DNA from: an uncultured Clostridia bacterium
GTDB lineage: Bacteria; Bacillota; Clostridia; Oscillospirales; Ruminococcaceae
Direction: 5' to 3'
Length of the DNA stretch: 64,000 bases
NCBI GenBank assembly: GCA_947627875.1
Contig: CANQXS010000009.1
Span: 1 to 64,000, forward strand
Made by a program: the position numbers and the translations under genes. Of this stretch, positions 37,323-45,947 are shown in pieces. Within the stretch, counting starts at the first letter, position 1; each line of letters opens with the position of its first letter. Under the pieces are notes generated by a model that saw only the letters and a program-made list of their open reading frames with translations, made no database searches and was not told the DNA's origin.

Positions 37323-40046
37323 ATGAAAAACAGAATCGGTAAGCGCCTTCTGAGCGCGGCTTTGGCGCTCTGCGTAACGCTGGCGCTGATGTCGTCCTGC
37401 ATACCGGCCGTATTCGCGGCTTCAAACGGCGTGACTATAGCGCTTCATTACCACCGCCCCGACGAAGCCTACGACGGCTGGGACGTATGGGCTTGGGCAG
37501 ACGGTCAGGACGGCGCGGGCTATGAATTTACAGAGGTCGACGGCGAATTTGTGGCAACGATACCCGTAAAAGCGGGAGTAACGAGGGTGGGCTTCATCGT
37601 CCGCTCGGGCGGGAACAACTGGTCCGCAAAGGACATTAACGCAGACCAGTTCATCGAGCTGCCCGACGTTTTAAGGGGTACCGTTCATATCTACGTCGAA
37701 TCGGGAGTAGAGGGCTATACCCGCGTCGACGGCGAAGACGTTGTGACCGGCGTTCTGATCTCATCGGCAAAATACGACTACGACGCCGGAATAGTTATCG
37801 TTACCGCGACGGGACCGGTCAAGGGCGAGCTCAAGGAGGTATTCACCGTCAGCGGCGCCGACGGCGAGCATATTATCTCCGACGCAGCCGAAACCGGCGC
37901 GAATACCTATTCCCTGACGGTCGAGGGCTTGGACCTCAACCAGAGCTACACTCTTATTTTTGACGGAACGGAGTATAAGATAAATATGCCGAACATCTAT
38001 TCGACCGAAAGCTTCGATGAGGAATATACCTACGGCGGCAGCGACCTCGGCGCAAACTGGAGCGCCGATAAAACGGTCTTCCGCGTATGGGCTCCGACCG
38101 CCGACAGCGTATCGGTAAGGCTTTACGAGAGCGGGACCGAGGGCACCGACGACCTTATCGAGACTCTCCCGATGACCCCCGACGTAAACGGAACATGGCT
38201 CGCTGAAAAGAGCGGCGACCTCAACGGCACCTACTACACCTTTGAGGTGAACGTAGGCGGAAACGTCAACGAGGCCTGCGACCCTTACGCGAGGACCACC
38301 GGCGTAAACGGCAAGCGGGCGATGGTGATCGACCTCGATTCCACCGACCCCGAGGGCTGGGCAGAGGATAAAAACCCCAACGCCGACCTCGGCGTGAACG
38401 ACGCGATAATCTACGAGCTCCACGTCCGCGACCTTTCGAGCGATCCGAGCTCTGGGATCAAGAACGTCGGAAAATTCCTCGGTCTGACCGAAACGGGGAC
38501 CAAGACCGCAGGCGGAACGGCTACGGGCATCGACCACATAAAGGAGCTCGGCGTTACCCATGTTCACCTGCTGCCGGTATACGATTTCGGCTCTGTCGAC
38601 GAGACAAGGCTCGATGAACCGCAGTTCAACTGGGGCTACGACCCCGTGAACTACAACGTCCCCGAGGGCTCTTATTCGACCGACCCTTATAACGGCGCCG
38701 TCAGGGTGAGCGAGATGAAGCAGATGATAAAGGCTATGCATGACAACGGTCTGAGCGTAGTTATGGACGTCGTATATAACCACGTCCAGAGCGCGACCGA
38801 GTTCTGCTTCAATAAGATCGTCCCCGATTACTTCTCCCGCATAAGCGAGAACGGCGTTTATTCCAACGGCTCGGGCTGCGGAAACGACACCGCCTCCGAG
38901 CGCAGTATGGTCCGCAAATATATCGTCGATTCCGTTAAATACTGGACCGACGAATACCATATCGACGGCTTCCGCTTCGACCTTGTGGGGCTTCTTGACA
39001 CTCAGACGATAAACGAGCTCGTAGAAGCGGTTCACGCCGAGCGCCCCGACGTTATTTTCTACGGCGAGGGCTGGACTATGACGACCGCCGTGACCAAGGA
39101 GAACGTCGAGATGGCGACCCAGCAGAATTCCCGCAAGACCCCGGGCTTCGCCTATTTCAACGACACTATCCGCGACGCCCTTAAGGGCAGCGTGTTCGAC
39201 AGGGGAGCGGGCTTCGTTTCGGGCGACTACAACAAGGGCGCGAGCGTGGGAATATGCTTCCTCGGCAAGCCGATTTGGTGCAAATCCCCGACTCAGAGCG
39301 TCAACTACGCCTCCTGTCACGACAACAACACCCTTATCGACAGAATAGCGCTTTCGCGCGTCGACGCCTCCCGCGAGGACCTAATAAAGATGAACAACCT
39401 TGCCGCCGCGATTTATATGACGAGCCAGGGAATACCCTTTATGCAGGCGGGCGAAGAGATGCTCAGAACAAAGGTAAACGAAGACGGCAGCTTCAACGAG
39501 AACAGCTATAACGCCTCCGACGCGGTCAATTCGCTTAAGTGGTCGACCCTCGACGAAAAGGAATATTCCGACGTGTTCGAGTATTACAAAGGGCTCATCG
39601 CTTTCAGAAAGGCTCACCCCGCTCTCAGGCAGAGCGACGCCGACTCCGTAAGAGACACCGTTACCCAGGTGAACGGACTTCCGAAGGGAGTTCTGGCGTT
39701 TGAGATAGCCGCCGGAGCCAACGGCGATTCGGCAGAGGGAATGTATCTTATATTCAACGCCTCCGAAGAGACTCAGAGCATTTCGCTTCCCGAGGGCAGC
39801 TGGAACGTTTACATCAACGGCGAAAAGGCCGGCACCGACGCTATAGAAAACGTGAGCGGAACGGCGACCGTCGACCCGATATCGGCGCTCGTGCTGATAC
39901 GCGGCGAAGCCGGAGAGGTCAAAGCGGATTCCGCCGGAAGCACCCACGGAATAGGAACAGCAGCGGCGATTTGCGCGGCGGCAGTAGTGGTCTGCGCGGC
40001 AGTCGCAGCGGCAGTAGTTATCAAAAAGCGTGGGAAAAAGAGCTGA
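37323..40046 (+). CDS. pulA: Type I pullulanase (GH13) with CBM41-like module and membrane anchor
   Basis: Debranching enzyme that cuts alpha-1,6 bonds in pullulan or amylopectin. The protein has 907 residues: signal peptide (to about residue 32), CBM41-like module (VTIALHYHRP to about 140, with Trp-rich WDVWAWADG), an unassigned beta region, a CBM48-like module (about 250-330), then the GH13 barrel. The type I pullulanase motif is present as FNWGYDPVNY; catalytic residues are near D553 (GFRFDLVGL) and E582 (YGEGW), with SCHDNN as region IV. The C-terminus is a hydrophobic helix (about 879-900) with a KKRGKKS tail and no LPXTG, so it is held by the membrane, not by sortase. Confidence 0.95.
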   Translation: MKNRIGKRLLSAALALCVTLALMSSCIPAVFAASNGVTIALHYHRPDEAYDGWDVWAWADGQDGAGYEFTEVDGEFVATIPVKAGVTRVGFIVRSGGNNWSAKDINADQFIELPDVLRGTVHIYVESGVEGYTRVDGEDVVTGVLISSAKYDYDAGIVIVTATGPVKGELKEVFTVSGADGEHIISDAAETGANTYSLTVEGLDLNQSYTLIFDGTEYKINMPNIYSTESFDEEYTYGGSDLGANWSADKTVFRVWAPTADSVSVRLYESGTEGTDDLIETLPMTPDVNGTWLAEKSGDLNGTYYTFEVNVGGNVNEACDPYARTTGVNGKRAMVIDLDSTDPEGWAEDKNPNADLGVNDAIIYELHVRDLSSDPSSGIKNVGKFLGLTETGTKTAGGTATGIDHIKELGVTHVHLLPVYDFGSVDETRLDEPQFNWGYDPVNYNVPEGSYSTDPYNGAVRVSEMKQMIKAMHDNGLSVVMDVVYNHVQSATEFCFNKIVPDYFSRISENGVYSNGSGCGNDTASERSMVRKYIVDSVKYWTDEYHIDGFRFDLVGLLDTQTINELVEAVHAERPDVIFYGEGWTMTTAVTKENVEMATQQNSRKTPGFAYFNDTIRDALKGSVFDRGAGFVSGDYNKGASVGICFLGKPIWCKSPTQSVNYASCHDNNTLIDRIALSRVDASREDLIKMNNLAAAIYMTSQGIPFMQAGEEMLRTKVNEDGSFNENSYNASDAVNSLKWSTLDEKEYSDVFEYYKGLIAFRKAHPALRQSDADSVRDTVTQVNGLPKGVLAFEIAAGANGDSAEGMYLIFNASEETQSISLPEGSWNVYINGEKAGTDAIENVSGTATVDPISALVLIRGEAGEVKADSAGSTHGIGTAAAICAAAVVVCAAVAAAVVIKKRGKKS

Positions 40047-40094
40047 TAAACAGCGAATGCGACCCTTTCGCGCGTGCTTAACGGAACTAAAACG

Positions 40095-40117
40095 CCCCTT
40101 CCCGCAGCGGGGAGGGG
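40095..40117. repeat. C-rich/G-rich intergenic hairpin
   Basis: A 10-bp stem with one T-G pair (40095-40104 with 40108-40117) and 3-base loop; only TGTTT follows, so it is a weak terminator of the starch locus at best. Related in type to the palindrome at 21990-22015. Confidence 0.55.
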
Positions 40118-40204
40118 TGTTTCGGCTCCTCCTTTAATTCCTCCCCAAATTGTTGCAGATTGCTTATAATTCCCCGCTTCGGACTCCTAAATTATCGAAT
40201 CTCC

Positions 40205-40233
40205 TTGAAATTCCGTTTTTTATGTGATATAAT
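40205..40233 (+). promoter_or_regulatory. Sigma-A promoter of cardiolipin synthase
   Basis: TTGAAA (40205-40210), 17-base spacer, TATAAT (40228-40233) with extended -10 TG. Confidence 0.82.
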
Positions 40234-40272
40234 GTAAAAAAATCCCGCACGCAGGGAATTTCGGAGGAAAAT

Positions 40273-41829
40273 ATGGAAAACGAAATAATTACCCTCGCCC
40301 CGAAGAGAAAAAAGGGTCTTTTAAGAATGGTGTTCAGCAGGATAGGTCTCGTGGCGCTTCTTTTGGTGCTCGAGCTCGTCCTCGTGTTCTCGGTTTACCG
40401 CTGGTTCTTCGACTACTTCAAGTGGTTTGCCCTCGTTCAGACCGTCTTTTCGATAGGAATGGTGTTCTACCTGTTCAATATAACGATGGACGCCTCTGCA
40501 AAGCTGACCTGGCTCTTTCTGATAATGCTTATGCCCGTCCCCGCAACGGTGATGCTCTGGTATACCCGCGAGGATATCGGACACAGGCTCACCAAAAAGC
40601 GCACCGCCGAGCTTATTGAGCAGTCGCGAGGGAAGATAACTCAGGACCCCGAAACGATTTCGAATCCCGAGCTCACCGCCTCGGGTACCGACGGATTATG
40701 CCGCTATCTCAATCGCTCGGGCGTGTTCCCGATTTACGGAAACACCGAGGTAAAGTATTTCCCTCTCGGCGAAGATAAATTTGAGGCGATGCTCAAGGAG
40801 CTCAAAAAAGCCGAAAAATTCATCTTTATGGAATACTTCATCGTCGAAGAGGGGTATATGTGGGGGAGCATACTTAAGATACTTGCCGACAAAGCCGCGC
40901 AGGGCGTCGACGTAAGAGTTATGTACGACGGAATGTGCGAGGTCAGCCTTCTGCCCCACGATTACCCGAAGCGTATGGCTAAGCTCGGGATAAAGTGCAA
41001 GCCCTTTACGCCTATAGCGCCCTTTATTTCGACCCAGTATAACTACCGCGACCACAGAAAGATACTCGTTATCGACGGCAAAGTAGCTTTCAACGGCGGC
41101 GTAAATCTCGCAGACGAATACATCAACAGAATAGAGCGCTTCGGTCATTGGAAGGACACCGCGGTGATGCTCAGGGGAGAAGCTGTGCAGAGCTTCGCGC
41201 TGATGTTCCTTCAGATGTGGAATATCGACGAGAAGGAGCCTCGGTGGGACGGCTTCCTCGACAGGTTCAGCGCCGAGCCCGACGGCTTCGTTATGCCCTA
41301 TGGCGACTGCCCGCTCGACAACGACAAGGTCGGCGAAACTGTTTATATGGATATCCTCAACAGAGCCGAGAAATATGTTCATATAATGACGCCCTATCTT
41401 ATTCTCGACAACGAGCTCGAGACCGCCCTAAAATACGCCGCTCAGCGCGGGGTCGACGTAAAGCTCATACTTCCCGGGATACCCGACAAAACGGCTGCTT
41501 ACGCCCTCGCGAAGTCGCATTACAAATCTCTCGTTTCGGCAGGCGTGAAGATATACGAATACACCCCCGGCTTCGTTCACGCAAAGGTGTTTGTGAGCGA
41601 CGATAAAAAAGCGGTAGTCGGGACAATCAACCTCGACTACAGGAGCCTTTACCACCACTTTGAATGCGCGACCTATATTTACGGCTCAAGCTGCATTTCC
41701 GACATCGAGAACGACTTTTCCGAGACTCTGAAAAAGTGCCGCGAGGTCACCGAGGAGACGATCAGGAACGAAAAGCGGTCGTATAAGATCCTCGGAGGAA
41801 TAATGAAGCTTATAGCGCCGCTTATGTAA
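40273..41829 (+). CDS. cls: Cardiolipin synthase, phospholipase D family
   Basis: Condenses two phosphatidylglycerol molecules to cardiolipin at the membrane. The protein has 518 residues: two N-terminal membrane helices (about 18-40 and 48-80) and two PLD domains with HKD motifs at about H261 (HRKILVIDGKVAFNGG) and H436 (HAKVFVSDDKKAVVGTINLD). Length and layout match bacterial ClsA-type enzymes. It has its own promoter and terminator. The pgsA gene at 15808 makes its substrate precursor. Confidence 0.95.
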   Translation: MENEIITLAPKRKKGLLRMVFSRIGLVALLLVLELVLVFSVYRWFFDYFKWFALVQTVFSIGMVFYLFNITMDASAKLTWLFLIMLMPVPATVMLWYTREDIGHRLTKKRTAELIEQSRGKITQDPETISNPELTASGTDGLCRYLNRSGVFPIYGNTEVKYFPLGEDKFEAMLKELKKAEKFIFMEYFIVEEGYMWGSILKILADKAAQGVDVRVMYDGMCEVSLLPHDYPKRMAKLGIKCKPFTPIAPFISTQYNYRDHRKILVIDGKVAFNGGVNLADEYINRIERFGHWKDTAVMLRGEAVQSFALMFLQMWNIDEKEPRWDGFLDRFSAEPDGFVMPYGDCPLDNDKVGETVYMDILNRAEKYVHIMTPYLILDNELETALKYAAQRGVDVKLILPGIPDKTAAYALAKSHYKSLVSAGVKIYEYTPGFVHAKVFVSDDKKAVVGTINLDYRSLYHHFECATYIYGSSCISDIENDFSETLKKCREVTEETIRNEKRSYKILGGIMKLIAPLM

Positions 41830-41835
41830 AACACG

Positions 41836-41864
41836 CGCCCCGTCGCAAGGCGGGGCGGTTTTAT
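41836..41864 (+). terminator. Rho-independent terminator of cls
   Basis: A GC-rich stem (41836-41842 with 41851-41857, extendable inward) closed by a GCAA tetraloop, then a T stretch. Confidence 0.8.
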
Positions 41865-41943
41865 GTGCACAGGGGGCATTTATACTTCCCGACAGCAACG
41901 CTCATTGAGATAAAAATATCCTTTTCGGTATGGCTCGGTCCCA

Positions 41944-41971
41944 TTGACAGATAATAAAAAAGTGGTATAAT
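41944..41971 (+). promoter_or_regulatory. Sigma-A promoter of the glycosyltransferase operon
   Basis: TTGACA (41944-41949), 16-base spacer, TATAAT (41966-41971) with extended -10 TG. Confidence 0.88.
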
Positions 41972-42030
41972 AAAACGGAAATGCGAAAATTCCCGAAAAT
42001 TGTCGTTTTCGGCAAAGGAGTCGTAAATAT

Positions 42031-43089
42031 ATGGAATCAAGGCTGACGCTTTCCGAGCGCAGAAGCATCGCGGCGGTCATTCCCGCATATCAGCCCGCGG
42101 CTAACCTTATCGGGCTCGTTAAAACCTTATACGGCGCGGGCTACCCCGTTGTCGTAGTCGACGACGGCAGCGGCGAGGACTGTCTCGGAATATGGAACGA
42201 GATCATTTCCTGCGCGAGCGTTATTCACCACCCGAAAAATATGGGCAAGGGAGCCGCGTTAAAGACCGCTTTTGAGCATATCCGCGAAAATATGCCCGAG
42301 ATTTCATATATTATCACTCTCGACGCCGACGGTCAGCACCTTTTCGACGACGCCGAGCGCGTTGCCGCCTGCTCTATCGCCAACCAGGGGACGCTTGTCC
42401 TCGGCTCGCGGACGTTCGGAAAAAACGTCCCCCTGCGCTCAAAATTCGGCAACACGGTTACAAGGCTCGTGTTCTCCTGCGTCGCGGGTTACGGCGTCGG
42501 CGACACCCAAACAGGTCTGAGGGCATTCGACCGAAGCCTTCTCGGCTATATGCTCGGGGTCGACGGCGAGCGCTACGAATACGAGATGAACGTTTTATTG
42601 AGATGCCGCGAAAACGGCATACCCGTCGCCGAGGTTCCGATAAGGACCGTTTACCTCGACACCGAAAACTCCTCCTCTCATTTCGACGCGATACGCGACT
42701 CCGCGAAGATTTACGGAAACATATTCCGCTTCGCTTTGCCGTCTATAATAAGCTCGCTTGCGGATTACGCCGCCTTCCTGCTCTTAAAGCGCCGTCTTTC
42801 AAAGGGAGCCGGCTCTTTGGCGGCTTCAAACCTTATTGCCCGAGCGGTAAGCGCTCCGATAGGCTATTTTCTTCGCTCAAAAAGAGGCGCGCCCGCCGAG
42901 CCGAAGAAATACGCCGCGCAAGCCCTTTTGGAAGCTTCAATCGGGAGCGCGGTCATCGCCGCTCTCACGGAATCGGGGAAAATTCCGGCTTGGGCTTCAA
43001 AGCTGATTGCCGAAGCCGCGCTGTTTGCGCTTAAGCGCGCTGCTCAGCCCGACTCCTGCCCGAAAAGCGGCAGGAGCGAAGCAAAATGA
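42031..43089 (+). CDS. GT2 glycosyltransferase with GtrA-like membrane C-terminus
   Basis: The protein has 352 residues. Residues 10-235 are a GT-A fold glycosyltransferase of the polyprenyl-phosphate sugar type (AAVIPAYQP, VVVVDDGSGED, NMGKGAALKTAF, LDADGQH). The region from about 235 has hydrophobic segments typical of a degenerate GtrA-like flippase domain. It therefore probably attaches a sugar to a lipid carrier at the inner membrane face for wall or surface glycans. ATG 42031 follows CAAAGGAGTCG. It overlaps the next gene by four bases. Confidence 0.85.
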   Translation: MESRLTLSERRSIAAVIPAYQPAANLIGLVKTLYGAGYPVVVVDDGSGEDCLGIWNEIISCASVIHHPKNMGKGAALKTAFEHIRENMPEISYIITLDADGQHLFDDAERVAACSIANQGTLVLGSRTFGKNVPLRSKFGNTVTRLVFSCVAGYGVGDTQTGLRAFDRSLLGYMLGVDGERYEYEMNVLLRCRENGIPVAEVPIRTVYLDTENSSSHFDAIRDSAKIYGNIFRFALPSIISSLADYAAFLLLKRRLSKGAGSLAASNLIARAVSAPIGYFLRSKRGAPAEPKKYAAQALLEASIGSAVIAALTESGKIPAWASKLIAEAALFALKRAAQPDSCPKSGRSEAK

Positions 43090-44333
43090 AACCGGGGATT
43101 GATATAATGGAATCGGAAGAAAACAAACCTAAAAAGCTGTACCCGTGGTACGTTTTGGTTATTGCCGACGTGCTCCTGACCGCAGTGATACTTTGCACAT
43201 TCAGCTATTTTCACCATGTGAGAATGCTCTGGGGTCTCGGACCTTACAAGAATAACGACGACGCGGCGGTTTACAAAATAACCAAGCCCGTCGCCCAGAC
43301 TACCGAAGCGGTCCCCGCGACCGAGCCGGTCACAACTGCGGAGGAGATAACGGAGCCCCCGATTGCCGATTCGGAGCAGCCCTCCTCGGAGGAGCCTGCC
43401 GACGGAGGCGAAGAGCTCGACGTTTCGGGTGATTTCGGCGCGCTGTTCCCCGCAATCTTCATTCAGGACGGCGAGAGGGTGACTCTTGACAGCGACGAGG
43501 AGATAAAAGCCTACGCCGCAGAAAACGGAATAATCCTCCGCGAAGACCCGAAGAGCAGCTATATCGCCCTCTACCGCAGCCACGACATCTTTCTGACCGT
43601 TCAGGAGGTCGACCACGGGCTCGAAAGCTGGGGCATCGGCTATCCGTTGCAGTATTATGTCTTCGATATCTACGTCCGCAACATCGAGAACCTCTTTGCG
43701 GGCTACTCCTCGGGGACGAGATACCCCGCTCACACGCTTATCGAAAAGACCGAGGAGGAAAACGGTGTCAGCGTTATAGCAGCGGTCAACGGCGACTATG
43801 TCACCAACCGAAACCACTGCCTGATTTGCGAGCGCAACGGAAATATCCTCCGCGACGTTCCCAAGAGGATAGAGAGCGACATCTGCGTTCTTTATTACGA
43901 CGGCACTATGGAGACGATAACCCCCGATAACTACGATTGGAGCAGTATCGAGGCGAAGGCGCCCTATCAGATATGGGATTTCGGGCCGGCGCTTATAGAC
44001 GGCAGCGGAAAGGCGATAGATAAGTTCGATTATAATGCCTATGACAACAATATTATGGATTCGACCCACCCGAGGACCTCGATTGGCTATTACGGTCCGG
44101 GGCATTACAACTTTGTTGTCGTCGACGGGCGCTCGGACGATTCACGCGGCGTGAAAATGGCTCAGCTCGCCGAAATTCAGGAGTCGCTCGGCTGCAAGGC
44201 TGCCTATAATATGGACGGCGGCGACAGCTCGCAGGCGTATTTCTGCGATACCGTCGTGCGCGAGTCGGTGAGGAGAAAGGACGGGCAGAGAAAGCTGCCG
44301 GATTTAGTCTGCGTCGGGGAGGTTTCGGAATGA
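43086..44333 (+). CDS. Membrane-anchored phosphodiester glycosidase-like protein (NAGPA family)
   Basis: The protein has 415 residues: cytoplasmic head, one membrane helix (about 20-42), a Thr/Glu/Pro-rich stalk (about 70-120), then a domain of the NAGPA (DUF2233) type with the signature blocks AAVNGDY, PRTSIGYYG and the catalytic NMDGGDSSQ. Members cleave sugars linked through phosphodiesters, so wall teichoic-type glycans are possible targets. ATG 43086 (ATGA overlap, GGAG 8 bases upstream) is chosen; ATG 43110 is the alternative. Its coupling to a GT2 gene suggests synthesis and trimming of the same glycan. Confidence 0.85.
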   Translation: MKPGIDIMESEENKPKKLYPWYVLVIADVLLTAVILCTFSYFHHVRMLWGLGPYKNNDDAAVYKITKPVAQTTEAVPATEPVTTAEEITEPPIADSEQPSSEEPADGGEELDVSGDFGALFPAIFIQDGERVTLDSDEEIKAYAAENGIILREDPKSSYIALYRSHDIFLTVQEVDHGLESWGIGYPLQYYVFDIYVRNIENLFAGYSSGTRYPAHTLIEKTEEENGVSVIAAVNGDYVTNRNHCLICERNGNILRDVPKRIESDICVLYYDGTMETITPDNYDWSSIEAKAPYQIWDFGPALIDGSGKAIDKFDYNAYDNNIMDSTHPRTSIGYYGPGHYNFVVVDGRSDDSRGVKMAQLAEIQESLGCKAAYNMDGGDSSQAYFCDTVVRESVRRKDGQRKLPDLVCVGEVSE

Positions 44334-44551
44334 AAAAATATCTCAAAAGGTTTGCGGAGCTGTTTTTAACGGTCCTGCCGCATATCAATATCGCGATGAG
44401 CATCGTTATGCTCACCCTCTGGGTGACCGACCGCTTCAACCGCGCGATGGCGTTTTTAAACAACAACCTCACAAAGGGAATGCTGTTCGTCTGGTGCTTT
44501 CTTATAATCATTCAGTCGGTCGAGGCGATCGTCCGCCACCGTCGGAGATGA
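44330..44551 (+). CDS. Small two-helix membrane protein
   Basis: The protein has 73 residues and two hydrophobic helices (about 10-32 and 48-65) between basic ends. It is translationally coupled (ATGA) to the NAGPA-type gene and is third in that operon. No family recognised. Confidence 0.6.
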   Translation: MKKYLKRFAELFLTVLPHINIAMSIVMLTLWVTDRFNRAMAFLNNNLTKGMLFVWCFLIIIQSVEAIVRHRRR

Positions 44552-44564
44552 GCGGCGCCGAAAT

Positions 44565-44590
44565 CTTAAAATATTCATATAAATCTTTAT
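44565..44590 (+). repeat. 26-base direct repeat, copy 1
   Basis: Identical over 26 bases to 45802-45827; both copies are then followed by one differing base and TTTTG. It starts 13 bases after the stop of the small membrane protein. AT-rich, in contrast to its surroundings. Confidence 0.9.
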
Positions 44591-44693
44591 CTTTTGAGCG
44601 TGCAATCAGAGCGCAAGCCTTTAAGATTTGTCCCGTTTAACTTCGAGAAGCTCCCCGTCACCCTGCGGTTGACAAACTTCCGCGCCGGTGCGG

Positions 44694-44722
44694 TAGACGC
44701 CGTTAAAATAATATGATAAAAT
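44694..44722 (+). promoter_or_regulatory. Possible promoter of the XRE regulator
   Basis: TAGACG (44694-44699), 17-base spacer, TAAAAT (44717-44722) with extended -10 TG. A TTGACA at 44669-44674 has no -10 at proper distance. Confidence 0.45.
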
Positions 44723-44734
44723 ATGATCACCGCG

Positions 44735-44747
44735 GTAAATTATTTAC
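44735..44747 (+). promoter_or_regulatory. Small palindrome before the XRE gene
   Basis: GTAAAT-T-ATTTAC lies between the promoter and the ribosome site, a plausible autoregulatory operator for the XRE protein. Confidence 0.4.
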
Positions 44748-44760
44748 GGGAGTGATCGAT

Positions 44761-45783
44761 ATGACATTGGGCAACAGAATACTTGAACTCAGGGCGCGTT
44801 CGGGACTGTCGCAGGAGGATTTCGGAGAGCTCTTCGGCACCACCCGCCAGACCGTCTCGCGTTGGGAGCTCGACCTCGCCGTCCCCGAGATACAGAAAAT
44901 CGTGCAGATGGCGCGCACCTTCGGCGTGACGACCGACTCGCTTATTTCCGACGGCATCTCGACCTTTGACGGCTCTTACAACCGCTTTGTCTGCGGGGTA
45001 TACCGCAGAAAGGACACCCTGATCGTCGAGACGGAGAGGCTCGCCATTGTTTACCTCGACCGCGGCGATACGCTTTGCGCGGAGCTTTACGAGGGCTTGC
45101 GGGAAAACAAGTCGCTTCGCGGCAGGGCGGAGTATGACCCCAAAAACAAAAGGGCAAAATACGCCTATTCCGACGACGGCGGGAAAATAACCGCGAATTT
45201 CGACGCAAGCGGTGTTATCGGCCGGAAATTTGACCGAAAACAGCTTGACAGCATGAAGCGCACAGATACGTTTTTGGCGGAGCGGGACAAAAAGCCGTTG
45301 CCGACCGTCCCCGAGGCGGGCTTTAAGACCTGTCTGACAAAATGGCGCACCGGCACGCGCTTTTATTGCCGCGACGGCGTGATATTCGCAAGCGTTTACA
45401 TCAACGGGTTTGAATACGCGTTTCATATGGTGCCGCTGAATCAGGAAAATATTTACTGCACGGTCATCGCAAACGAGGCGTTCGAGCTCGGGAATTGCGT
45501 GGGAACGCCGTATTTCAGACTGAGGAATTTCGGCGACAACAGCGCCAAATTCGCTCAAAGCTTCTCGAACCTTAACGAGCCGTTCGAAAGGGTCAGCCTG
45601 CCGACCGGAGAAAACGGTATCAAATTTGAGCAGAATGACTGTATCAGGGGCAGCGCAGGAAAAATAAGAGCGCTCGAAAGCGTCAAGCGCTACGGAACGG
45701 ATTGGATAACCGTCACCAACTGCGGCGACGAGCTGACCTATCTGCGCGACGACAGGGATATGATAGAGAGGTTTGAAGTTTAA
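44761..45783 (+). CDS. XRE-family regulator with unknown C-terminal domain
   Basis: The protein has 340 residues. Residues 4-60 are a Cro/CI-type helix-turn-helix (RILELRARSGLSQEDFGELF, TTRQTVSRWE). The remaining 270 residues are an alpha/beta region of unknown type with a phospholipid-scramblase- or LURP-like feel (repeated short beta strands such as DTLIVETERLAIVYL), but I cannot assign it. ATG 44761 follows CGGGAGTGATC. The gene lies exactly between the two 26-base direct repeats and next to GH2, which it may regulate. Confidence 0.82.
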   Translation: MTLGNRILELRARSGLSQEDFGELFGTTRQTVSRWELDLAVPEIQKIVQMARTFGVTTDSLISDGISTFDGSYNRFVCGVYRRKDTLIVETERLAIVYLDRGDTLCAELYEGLRENKSLRGRAEYDPKNKRAKYAYSDDGGKITANFDASGVIGRKFDRKQLDSMKRTDTFLAERDKKPLPTVPEAGFKTCLTKWRTGTRFYCRDGVIFASVYINGFEYAFHMVPLNQENIYCTVIANEAFELGNCVGTPYFRLRNFGDNSAKFAQSFSNLNEPFERVSLPTGENGIKFEQNDCIRGSAGKIRALESVKRYGTDWITVTNCGDELTYLRDDRDMIERFEV

Positions 45784-45801
45784 GGGAAAATCTGCGCGCA
45801 C

Positions 45802-45827
45802 CTTAAAATATTCATATAAATCTTTAT
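45802..45827 (+). repeat. 26-base direct repeat, copy 2
   Basis: Identical to 44565-44590. It begins 18 bases after the XRE stop and ends 9 bases before the -35 of the GH2 promoter, a position suited to activator binding. Confidence 0.9.
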
Positions 45828-45836
45828 ATTTTGGGA

Positions 45837-45865
45837 TTGACAAGCCGTTTACACAATGATAATAT
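45837..45865 (+). promoter_or_regulatory. Probable promoter of the GH2 gene
   Basis: TTGACA (45837-45842), 17-base spacer, TAATAT (45860-45865). Confidence 0.65.
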
Positions 45866-45881
45866 CTTTTTGGAGCATCGT

Positions 45882-45914
45882 CGCGCCGCGCGGTCTTAAA
45901 GGCTTCGCGGCGCG
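45882..45914 (+). promoter_or_regulatory. Leader hairpin of the GH2 mRNA
   Basis: A perfect 9-bp GC stem (45882-45890 with 45906-45914) within the 5' leader, ending 22 bases before the ribosome site. It has no T tail. Confidence 0.5.
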
Positions 45915-45947
45915 TTTGCTTACACTGAATTTACTCGGAGGATGCTT

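Noticed and set aside
37761..39320. 519-codon minus-strand frame opposite the pullulanase
   Set aside because: It lies wholly inside a gene with complete catalytic motifs; its residue content (rich in Val, Gly and Arg) is that of a codon shadow.
44669..44674. TTGACA as -35 of the XRE gene
   Set aside because: The nearest good -10 boxes are about 29 and 42 bases away, too far for sigma-A.
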